Assembly: GCA_029070965.1 (NCBI GenBank)
Contig: JAIEBI010000070.1
Coordinates: forward strand, 1-46,541
Length of the DNA stretch: 46,541 nt
Direction: 5' to 3'
From: Clostridiales bacterium
GTDB lineage: Bacteria > Bacillota > Clostridia > Christensenellales > Pumilibacteraceae
Positions 8,709-15,194 of the stretch are shown here, in pieces (position 1 is the first letter of the stretch; every line of letters starts with the position of its first letter). The notes beneath the pieces are model-generated. The model did no database searches, was not told where the DNA came from, and was given only the letters and a program-made list of their open reading frames with translations. The position numbers and the translations under genes are program-made.

Positions 8709-8749
8709 TAAAGTACCGTATTGAAAGGGGGGAACAATACGGTACTTTA
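8709..8749. repeat. Perfect 15-bp inverted repeat in the 8403-8982 intergenic region
   Basis: Arms TAAAGTACCGTATTG (8709-8723) and CAATACGGTACTTTA (8735-8749) flank an 11-bp loop with six G. A second imperfect hairpin follows at about 8767-8793 (GATTGCAAAGAGT / ACTCTTTACAATC). The rest of this 580-bp stretch holds the amylase promoter (8424-8453), the MITE-like element (8471-8699), T-rich sequence and the terminator at 8918; I see no gene in it. The hairpin could be a second terminator for minus-strand transcripts (it is followed by TTTTAAT on that strand), an operator, or part of a small RNA. Confidence 0.6.
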
Positions 8750-8917
8750 CCAAAGGAAGAAAAAGATTGCAAAGAGTAACTCTTTACAATCAAGATTGTA
8801 CTACACAAAGATGTTGATTTTGTGAAAATTGTAAAGAAAGTTCAACTTTTTTTCGGTTTTTTGCACATTTTAGGTCGTTTTTGCGCAAAATTTGCGTTTT
8901 TCCGTTTTTGAGTTTTA

Positions 8918-8950
8918 AAAATAAGGACCGCGCAAGCGCAGTCCTTATTA
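8918..8950 (-). terminator. Intrinsic terminator of the second amylase gene
   Basis: On the minus strand AATAAGGACTGCGC pairs with GCGCGGTCCTTATT (one mismatch or wobble) and is followed by TTTTTAAAA. It starts 33 bp after the stop at 8983. Confidence 0.88.
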
Positions 8951-8982
8951 TCGTTTCTTTAATATTCGCTATTACCTATTAC

Positions 8983-11900
8983 TTATTGCACTATCGCCGT
9001 GCCGTATGCGGGTACCGTGCTACTGCCGAACACCACGTTGCCGCTTACCGTCTTGCTACTACCCGAAAAGTTGTGGTACACGGTGTACGTTTGACCGCCG
9101 CCCGTCACAACTATTTTGAGCATGCCGTTACTTTCCGAACAAGTAGCCGTGCCGTTTATGAGCGTAGGATTATCGTTACGGAACTTGGTCAAGCTCTTTA
9201 CATAGCTTAGCATCGAATTGCTGTCATTTTGTTGGTCGGCGACGCTCTTGGTGCTGTTGTTTGCACCGTTATCGTAAATAGCGGTACACTTGTTGGCCCA
9301 ACTACTCGTCCACTTCATGGACTGGCGCAAGTCGTCGTCGCCGCCCTTTTGTCCCGCAAGCCCTATCTCGTCGCCGTAGTAAATCCAGCTGAGCCCCGGC
9401 ATTGTCATTATTACCGCCATATACAGCTTGGCTTTTGCGGTATTGCCGCCGATAATGCTGTTAAGCCTGTTAATGTCATGGTTGGAGCTTATCATGCAGT
9501 TAATAGGTCTGTCGGCTCTGTTGGTTTGATACTTTTGCGCGTTGGCGTTAAACTCATTAGCCGTAGCCGCCGCGCCGCCGTCAAGCCGACCGGGCAGATT
9601 GTAGTACGTATTAAAGTCGAACAGCGAATCCATGCCTTTATAGAACGGCGAAACATCGTCGGTATTGCCGTTGAGCTGCTCGCCCAAAAGATAGCAGTGC
9701 GGATATTTGGATTTCAGCTTGTAGTTGAATTCCTTAAAGAATTCAACGTTCTTCGTTTCGTTGTAGTTGTACGGCCTGTCGTTGGCGCCGCCCTCTCTGT
9801 CGCCACCCGCATTGTCGCTTTCGTCCCACATGAATACGTGCTTAATGGCGTCCATGCGGAAGCCGTCCAGTCCGTAGCTCATCCAGTACGCCGCAACGTC
9901 CACCATTGCGTCGCGCACCGGCTGATAGTCATAGTTAAGCTCGGGCATGTTGCCGCCGAACGACGAGTAGAAATACCAGTTATCCCCCGCGCTTTCCATG
10001 CGGTTGCCGCCGCTGCTCTTCCAACGGTAAAAGTCGCGATACTTGACGGTCGCCTTGGTGCCGTCTTGATACGTAACCTCCTCGATTACGCCGTCTTTGG
10101 ATTTTTTGAACCACTCGTTATTGGGCGAGGTGTGGTTTACAACCAAGTCCATTATTATCTTCATGCCGCGGCTGTGCGCCTCGAACACAAGCCTGCGGTA
10201 ATCGGCGTTGGTGCCAAACTTGGGATCTATGCTATAATAGTCGTAGCAATCGTAGCCGTGATAGGAATTACTGCTCTGTATAGGGGTAAGCCACAGCACG
10301 TCCACGTTAAGGCTTTGCAAATAATCGAGCTTGCTGATAATGCCCTTTAAGTCGCCCACGCCGTCGCCGTTGCTGTCGCAGAACGACGCGACAAAGATTT
10401 GATAGCCAACGCCCATCTCGTCCCAACCGCTTACGGTTGACATAACCGGCAAATTTTTTGCGTAGTTGCGGTTGACGTTACCTTGACTTTCGCGCTTAGG
10501 CTCGTTGCCGCCGACGACCTCGCCTATCGTAGGCGGTTCGCTGCTGCCGTTTGCCGTCTTACCCTGCTTTATGTACCAGTGATAGCTGCCCTCCACCTTT
10601 TGCGCATTGGACAAAGTGACGGTATTATCGCCGCCGTCCTTGTTCCAGCCCGCTTGCGTTACGATAAAGTTGATTGTGGAAAGCCCGTTGTTAATCGAAT
10701 CTTTTAGATTGATTGCAAATACCGCGCCCGAGTCGTCAATCGCAACGGTATTCTTTATTTCTTGATTGTTGTCGCCGTCCTTCCAGTTGTATATATACCA
10801 ACCGTCGTAGTCGCTCGCGCTGCGCAAATAGTGAATGTACAGCGTGTTGCTCTCCTTCATTGTAGGCGCGTATTGGGTGGGCGTGTCGCCGCCACCGCCG
10901 CCACCGCCACCGCCGCCGCCAACTTGCCACTTGGCAAACAGCGTGACGTTTTCGGTAACCGTGTTGACGGAGAAATTCCACTTGGTACTGCCCTCTTCCG
11001 CGTACCAACCGCTAACAGAGTAACCGTCGCGCGTGAGCTGCGGCTCGGCAATCGTGCTGCCGGCAGGCACCGTGACTGCCGCGGGGTTGTACACGCCGGC
11101 AAGCCGCGCGTCCCGCCCGACGTTGAAGGTTACGGTAACGTCCTCGCCGTCGCCGACAACAGTCCAGCGCGCCGTAAGCGTAAGCGTCGCGCCGCTTACG
11201 GTGTCCGTTGCAAAATTCCATTTTGTGCCGCCGTTATACCAGCCGTCGAGCGTATAACCTGCATTCGTTATATTGGGCTGTACTACCTTGCCGCCGATAT
11301 CGATAGTCTGTTGCTGCGCGGTAGCCGAGCAGTTGGTAACAAAAGTGACTACGCACTTGGTGACTTCTTGTTGAATTAAAGTCCACCTCGCGGTCAAAAC
11401 AAGCGTTTCGCCGCTAACGGTGTCGGTTGCAAAGTTCCATTCCGTTCCGTCGTCCTTAAACCAGCCGTCAAGCGTGTAGCCGGCGTTGGTTATGTTTGGA
11501 CGACTGACCTTGCCGCCCTCGTCGACAGTCTGCTGCGGCGCGGTAGCCGAGCAGTTGGTAACAAACACTACCGTGCATCTGTTGGGTTCCACATGAATTA
11601 GCGTCCAACGCGCGCGCAAAACAAGCGTATCTCCGCTTACGGTGTCGGTATCGAAATCCCATTTTTTGCCGTCGTCCGTGAACCAACCGTCAAGCGTGTA
11701 GCCCTCTCTGTATGCGTTGGGATCGCTCACCTTTTCGCCCACCTTTACGGTTACCGGCGCAAGCACCGTGCCGTTGTTGGGATAAAGCGTAACAATGCAT
11801 TCGTCTTCCGGAATCGGTTCCGGTCTGTCTCCGCCTTGCTGCGTCCACTTAGCGTACAGTGTAAGCGACGTGCCGCTTACGGTGTCGGTATCGAAATCCC

Positions 11901-12207
11901 ATTCGTTATCGAAATCTCGGTCCTTGAACCAACCGCCGAATTCAAACCCATCGCGAGTGGGGTCGACGGGACGGTCAACCTTGCCTCCGATGTCCACACG
12001 CTGTGCGTCAACGCTGCTGCCGCCGTTTTCATGGAAAACGACTACGCAATACGTATCGTTATTATTATTGTTATTGTTGTTATTATTACCGCCGCCGTTC
12101 CCTGCAACGTCAATGGTGCCGCACGCCATAAAGCACGCTACGACAACCATTAAAACGGTCACAAGCAGCACAGTAAACACAACAGATTTTTTTTGCAGTT
12201 TTCTCAT
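8983..12207 (-). CDS. Secreted GH13 amylase-like lipoprotein with five Listeria-Bacteroides repeats
   Basis: A 1074-residue probable surface glucan hydrolase. The signal peptide ends in VVACFMAC (Cys29), a lipobox-like site. An Asn10 run (41-50) leads into five flg_new/InlB-type repeats at about 52-121, 136-202, 211-276, 286-348 and 356-427, each ending in a variant of LTARW or LYAKW. A polyglycine linker (about 429-440), a starch-binding-like domain (LYIHYLRS...DYDGWYIYNW) and the GH13 barrel follow. Catalytic regions are DLVVNHT (687-693), GFRMDAIKH with nucleophile D786, LLGEQLNG with acid/base E843, and SSNHD with D911. Repeats 3 and 4 are nearly identical (NITNAGYTLDGW), and their DNA shares a 28-bp identical stretch, so they arose by recent duplication. 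GAGAGGG precedes the ATG. The catalytic half is paralogous to the neighbour at 5628. Confidence 0.93.
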   Translation of the reverse strand: MRKLQKKSVVFTVLLVTVLMVVVACFMACGTIDVAGNGGGNNNNNNNNNNDTYCVVVFHENGGSSVDAQRVDIGGKVDRPVDPTRDGFEFGGWFKDRDFDNEWDFDTDTVSGTSLTLYAKWTQQGGDRPEPIPEDECIVTLYPNNGTVLAPVTVKVGEKVSDPNAYREGYTLDGWFTDDGKKWDFDTDTVSGDTLVLRARWTLIHVEPNRCTVVFVTNCSATAPQQTVDEGGKVSRPNITNAGYTLDGWFKDDGTEWNFATDTVSGETLVLTARWTLIQQEVTKCVVTFVTNCSATAQQQTIDIGGKVVQPNITNAGYTLDGWYNGGTKWNFATDTVSGATLTLTARWTVVGDGEDVTVTFNVGRDARLAGVYNPAAVTVPAGSTIAEPQLTRDGYSVSGWYAEEGSTKWNFSVNTVTENVTLFAKWQVGGGGGGGGGGGDTPTQYAPTMKESNTLYIHYLRSASDYDGWYIYNWKDGDNNQEIKNTVAIDDSGAVFAINLKDSINNGLSTINFIVTQAGWNKDGGDNTVTLSNAQKVEGSYHWYIKQGKTANGSSEPPTIGEVVGGNEPKRESQGNVNRNYAKNLPVMSTVSGWDEMGVGYQIFVASFCDSNGDGVGDLKGIISKLDYLQSLNVDVLWLTPIQSSNSYHGYDCYDYYSIDPKFGTNADYRRLVFEAHSRGMKIIMDLVVNHTSPNNEWFKKSKDGVIEEVTYQDGTKATVKYRDFYRWKSSGGNRMESAGDNWYFYSSFGGNMPELNYDYQPVRDAMVDVAAYWMSYGLDGFRMDAIKHVFMWDESDNAGGDREGGANDRPYNYNETKNVEFFKEFNYKLKSKYPHCYLLGEQLNGNTDDVSPFYKGMDSLFDFNTYYNLPGRLDGGAAATANEFNANAQKYQTNRADRPINCMISSNHDINRLNSIIGGNTAKAKLYMAVIMTMPGLSWIYYGDEIGLAGQKGGDDDLRQSMKWTSSWANKCTAIYDNGANNSTKSVADQQNDSNSMLSYVKSLTKFRNDNPTLINGTATCSESNGMLKIVVTGGGQTYTVYHNFSGSSKTVSGNVVFGSSTVPAYGTAIVQ

Positions 12208-12254
12208 ACAAACCCTCTCGGTTATTTATATAGCTTCAATCAGCACTTAGTTAC

Positions 12255-12283
12255 AATATAACACCGATTACGCGTTTTGTCAA
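12255..12283 (-). promoter_or_regulatory. Promoter of the second amylase gene
   Basis: TTGACA (12283-12278), 17-bp spacer, TATATT (12260-12255) on the minus strand; the leader is about 40 nt. It sits in the 91-bp gap after yhhQ, so each amylase gene has its own promoter and terminator. Confidence 0.8.
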
Positions 12284-12298
12284 CCCGCGCAAGCGTAT

Positions 12299-13006
12299 TT
12301 ACCGCTTATTCAACAATTCTTGCCGCATTTTATGTCGGCGCGCAAGATACAGTATGGGTGTGTCCAACAGCGACGTGAACACGAATATTATATATCCCGA
12401 CCCGAATATGGACATAAGCGTAACAAAGTCATAAGTCCCCGCAAACGCCAGCACCGTAAACAACAGCGAGTTTATAAGCTGGCTTACAAGCGTCGAGCCG
12501 TTGTTGCGCAGCCATAAAAACCTCTTTTTGTCGCCGAATTTTTTCTCCGTAAAGCTCCACCACTTGTGGTACAGCCACACGTCGAATATCTGACTGACCA
12601 CGTACACTATAAGCGAAGCGCACACTATGCGCGGCGTTGCGGTGAATATCGCGCGGAAGGACGGCAACAGCGTATCGCTCGCGCTCGGCACAAAGCACAA
12701 CCAGCTTGCCGACAGTCCCAAAAAGAACAGCGTGGCAAAAAGCCCTATGTACACCGCCTTATTAGCCGCCTTTTTGCCCTCGCACTCGGACAAAATGTCG
12801 GTGACGAGAAATGTGGACGCAAACAGCACGTTGCCGAGAGTCTGTTCCATGCCGAACGCCTTTACCAGAATAAGCACCTCGATATTGGCAAACACGGTGG
12901 CGACGGCGGATACGGCGTACAATCCCGACTTGCCAAACAGCTGATATGCAAGTAACACCACGCCGTAAATGAACACGACCGATACGATAAGCAGTAATTC
13001 GTTCAT
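12299..13006 (-). CDS. yhhQ: Queuosine-precursor transporter, YhhQ/VUT family
   Basis: Integral membrane importer for a queuosine precursor (preQ0, preQ1 or queuine). The 235-residue protein has about six to seven hydrophobic segments. Family signatures are TLGNVLFASTFLVTDILSE in the N-terminal half and FLWLRNNGSTLVSQLINS near residue 165, the conserved Asn/Gln-rich stretch of the DUF165/VUT family. Its start overlaps the end of the radical SAM gene by 4 bp (ATGA), so the two are translationally coupled. Family members differ in specificity: E. coli YhhQ takes preQ0 and preQ1, and the chlamydial one takes queuine. Beside a probable queuine lyase, queuosine or queuine is a reasonable guess, but that is inference. 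Confidence 0.9.
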   Translation of the reverse strand: MNELLLIVSVVFIYGVVLLAYQLFGKSGLYAVSAVATVFANIEVLILVKAFGMEQTLGNVLFASTFLVTDILSECEGKKAANKAVYIGLFATLFFLGLSASWLCFVPSASDTLLPSFRAIFTATPRIVCASLIVYVVSQIFDVWLYHKWWSFTEKKFGDKKRFLWLRNNGSTLVSQLINSLLFTVLAFAGTYDFVTLMSIFGSGYIIFVFTSLLDTPILYLARRHKMRQELLNKR

Positions 13007-13698
13007 TCGCCCACCCCGAAATCGGTATTGTTCAGCAATATGTCCACGCGTGGATGATCCTTATATATAGGATATACGCGCGCGCGGAATAGGTCTATAA
13101 CGGCACGGTCGGGCTTGACGGCGGTCGAGTTGTCGCACATTATATTTACGCAAATGCGCTCGAAGCTGTTTAACCCTAATTTAATATCATTGAGCATGCT
13201 TTGCTCGGTTTGTCCGCTAATGCCGAGCAAAAAATTCGCTTCGTCAAAGCCGTTCGCTATTACGACGGGGTCGCTATCCTTTATGCCTTTGAGCAAAACG
13301 CGCTCGCGCAAGTCGTAATCGAATGTTTCCAAACCCAGCTTGAATTTGAGCGTAAAGCCGTCGAACTCCCGCCTAAGCTCTGCAAGCCTATCCTTATATA
13401 TATAATGCACTTCGAAGTGAATTACCGTTATGCCCTTGTCGCGGCATATCGATTTGATTAAATCGAGCGTGCGGCAGTCCAGCTCGAACACCGAACCGCT
13501 GTTTATAACCTCCAACTCGCCGTACTCGCCCGTCACGTTGGACAACACCTCGGCGTTGAGCGCAAAGTTGTCGTCGTCGGACGGCGAAAAATCCAAGTGG
13601 TAATCGCAAAACGCGCACCGCTTATACGCGCACCCTCGCCCGCGCAGCAGCACGATTTCGCGCTTGCGCTTGTCGTTGATAATCGAATATCTATCCAT
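13003..13698 (-). CDS. queL: Radical SAM protein, probable queuosine/queuine lyase (QueL)
   Basis: The 231-residue protein has an Fe-S cysteine motif near its N terminus, RGCAYKRCAFCDYH, with C23, C28 and C31. This is Cx4Cx2C rather than the common Cx3Cx2C. Downstream segments IHFEVHYIYKD, LKFKLGLETFD and NFLLGISGQTEQSM fit a compact radical SAM barrel. Overlap with a YhhQ transporter and a riboswitch-like leader point to queuine salvage. Such a radical SAM enzyme, QueL, was described in Clostridioides difficile, where it frees queuine for direct insertion into tRNA. The ATG at 13698 is chosen because upstream codons lie inside the terminator hairpin. No Shine-Dalgarno sequence is visible; only 7 nt separate the terminator T-run from the ATG. 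The function assignment is mostly from context. Confidence 0.72.
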   Translation of the reverse strand: MDRYSIINDKRKREIVLLRGRGCAYKRCAFCDYHLDFSPSDDDNFALNAEVLSNVTGEYGELEVINSGSVFELDCRTLDLIKSICRDKGITVIHFEVHYIYKDRLAELRREFDGFTLKFKLGLETFDYDLRERVLLKGIKDSDPVVIANGFDEANFLLGISGQTEQSMLNDIKLGLNSFERICVNIMCDNSTAVKPDRAVIDLFRARVYPIYKDHPRVDILLNNTDFGVGE

Positions 13699-13824
13699 AG
13701 TAAATAAAAAGGGCGTTTGCAACCATCACAAACGCCCGAACCTATCGGTTCATGCCTCCATAGTTTTGATTTTGGTGATTATTTCACCACGGCAGGATGG
13801 TTACGAACTGCCTAATATTAAATT
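13699..13824 (-). promoter_or_regulatory. Riboswitch-like leader with intrinsic terminator, upstream of queL-yhhQ
   Basis: From the promoter at 13831-13859 the transcript would start near 13824. In RNA order the leader has a stem GGCAG/CTGCC, a hairpin GGTGA-AATAA-TCACC, an A-rich linker ending in CTATGGAGG, a hairpin GAACC-GATA-GGTTC, and a strong terminator (13711-13737, GGGCGTTTG/CAAACGCCC, then TTTTT). The terminator ends 7 nt before the start codon. This is the plan of a transcription-terminating riboswitch. The operon context suggests a preQ1 or queuine ligand. It does not fit the short preQ1-I pattern I know; preQ1-III or an undescribed class are the options. GGAGGCATGAACCGATAG could also be read as a three-codon leader ORF. 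Confidence 0.6.
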
Positions 13825-13830
13825 AAATAC

Positions 13831-13859
13831 ATTATATACAACACCCGACCGCTTGTCAA
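13831..13859 (-). promoter_or_regulatory. Promoter of the queL-yhhQ operon
   Basis: TTGACA (13859-13854), 17-bp spacer, TATAAT (13836-13831) on the minus strand; both hexamers are perfect. A promoter this strong in front of an attenuated leader fits control by termination rather than by initiation. Confidence 0.85.
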
Positions 13860-13925
13860 TCGTTTGCGGGATATTTCGCGCCGCCGCCGATCTCATTTTC
13901 TAATCTTATTCTAATCTTATTCATA

Positions 13926-13953
13926 TTGACTTTTAATAATGGGAGTATATAAT
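13926..13953 (+). promoter_or_regulatory. Promoter of the small zinc-ribbon gene
   Basis: TTGACT (13926-13931), 16-bp spacer, TATAAT (13948-13953); start codon 30 bp further. It diverges from the queL promoter 66 bp away. Confidence 0.75.
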
Positions 13954-13982
13954 ATATTTGTACAACACGTAAGGAGAAAAAT

Positions 13983-14441
13983 ATGTTTTGCACCAAATGC
14001 GGTACGCAGCTTACCGACGACAGCAGATTTTGCTATAAGTGCGGCGCGCCGATGAACCACGACGAAGAGCCGAAGGACACCGTTTGGCAAGGCGAACTCG
14101 ACAATGCCGTAGCGGAAAAGCCCGAGCCTGAGCAGCCCGCCACTCAACCCGTCGCCCAGCCCGCAACTGCGCAACCGCAGCAGCAAAAAGCTTTAAGCTC
14201 CGCCGCGGACGACGGCATAATAAGCATACTCGGATTTGTTTTTGCATTTTCGGCACCGCTTATCGGGCTTGTACTATCGCTTATAGGCTACCGCAAACCC
14301 AAGTACCGCAATTTGGCTATTGCGGGAATAACAGTCGGCACAATCCTTTTAGTCGGCTTGCTCGTGATTGTCGCGATTGGATTTAAAAACATGTCCGATT
14401 CTTCCATTCCGCTATTCATTTTGATAGCCACATTACTGTAA
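13983..14441 (+). CDS. Small zinc-ribbon membrane protein
   Basis: The 152-residue protein opens with a zinc ribbon, MFCTKCGTQL...FCYKCG (two CxxC pairs, residues 3-21). A Glu/Pro/Gln-rich linker leads to two or three membrane segments: ISILGFVFAFSAPLIGLVLSLI, then LAIAGITVGTILLVGLLVIVAIG and a short C-terminal hydrophobic end. The C-terminal part resembles the DUF4190-like helical hairpin common in such proteins. AAGGAG stands 7 nt before the ATG. It shares its N-terminal plan with the gene at 3717 but not its size. Function unknown. Confidence 0.85.
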   Translation: MFCTKCGTQLTDDSRFCYKCGAPMNHDEEPKDTVWQGELDNAVAEKPEPEQPATQPVAQPATAQPQQQKALSSAADDGIISILGFVFAFSAPLIGLVLSLIGYRKPKYRNLAIAGITVGTILLVGLLVIVAIGFKNMSDSSIPLFILIATLL

Positions 14442-14452
14442 ACTTAGCGCAC

Positions 14453-14480
14453 AAAAAAAGCAGCCTCGGCTGCTTTTTTT
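14453..14480. terminator. Bidirectional intrinsic terminator
   Basis: AAAAAAAGCAGCC and GGCTGCTTTTTTT form a 13-bp stem with a TC loop, placed between two convergent genes (stops at 14441 and 14486), so it can serve both. Confidence 0.95.
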
Positions 14481-14485
14481 GATTG

Positions 14486-15184
14486 TTATTTTACTTTTAA
14501 CGTGTTTAAATATGCTTTGGTGTCGGGCGGTACGCGGTAGCTTTCCCTCGCCTTTTGAATAGCTTTGTTGTGCACGAACTTGGGGAACGTTTGATTTGTA
14601 AACAGCGGTAATGTTTTGTCGTAATACTTGACCAAACATTCGGCAAGCAACCACGCCGCCGCCATATCCACGTAGTACTGACCGTAAGTTACGTTATTGC
14701 GCAAGGTGTCCAGTATCCTATCTATATACTCGTCGCAAAGACAGCAGGAAAACATTATCATTATGTAAAACCGTTTTTCGTACTGACCGTCGCGGTCCAA
14801 CAAATAACGGAAATCGTTCCACACCGTTTCCTTATCCGCCCAATCCAAACAGGGCGTAACGCAGTCCACGTGCGCCCACGAGCGGAACATCGGGACGAGC
14901 CGCGACAAATATTCGCGCGACTTGTCGTAATCGCCCTTCCGCGCGGCAAGCGCGCCCGCAAACAGCACAATATCGTAAGACAAATCCTTGTCGGCAAAAA
15001 AGCCGCTAAGCACTTGCTCCCGCGCCGCAATCGGCACCGACTTGGCTAACTTTTTTATTATCGGCGTGCGAATGCCGAGTGTGGGATAGCCCTCACAATT
15101 TACAATGGGGTTGTTGAATTTGTCGTACTTTTCGTCGACGTTTTTCAGCAATTCGGCTTTGCATTGTTCATAAGTTTCGTACAT
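14486..15184 (-). CDS. DNA alkylation repair (AlkD-like HEAT-repeat) protein
   Basis: The 232-residue all-helical protein is of the COG4912/AlkD type; relatives are DNA glycosylases that excise positively charged alkylated bases such as 3- and 7-methylpurines. Recognisable parts are the N-terminal GIRTPIIKKLAKSV, SWAHVDCVTPCLDWADKE with a candidate conserved Asp, EKRFYIMIMFSCCL, and YYVDMAAAWLLAEC. The WAHVDCV segment differs from the more usual WxxCD form, so whether it is an active glycosylase is not certain. AGAGGAG precedes the start. It lies 10 bp after mfd and is the last gene of the DUF1858-pth-mfd operon, a repair context consistent with the assignment. Confidence 0.85.
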   Translation of the reverse strand: MYETYEQCKAELLKNVDEKYDKFNNPIVNCEGYPTLGIRTPIIKKLAKSVPIAAREQVLSGFFADKDLSYDIVLFAGALAARKGDYDKSREYLSRLVPMFRSWAHVDCVTPCLDWADKETVWNDFRYLLDRDGQYEKRFYIMIMFSCCLCDEYIDRILDTLRNNVTYGQYYVDMAAAWLLAECLVKYYDKTLPLFTNQTFPKFVHNKAIQKARESYRVPPDTKAYLNTLKVK

Positions 15185-15194
15185 AATTCTCCTC

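Noticed and set aside
10888-10920. Triplet repeat as a regulatory microsatellite
   Set aside because: It is in frame and encodes the polyglycine linker of the amylase; a length change in threes would only alter the linker.
13699-13722. TTG start eight codons upstream for the radical SAM gene
   Set aside because: Those codons lie in the terminator 3' arm and T-run; the ATG at 13698 avoids this.
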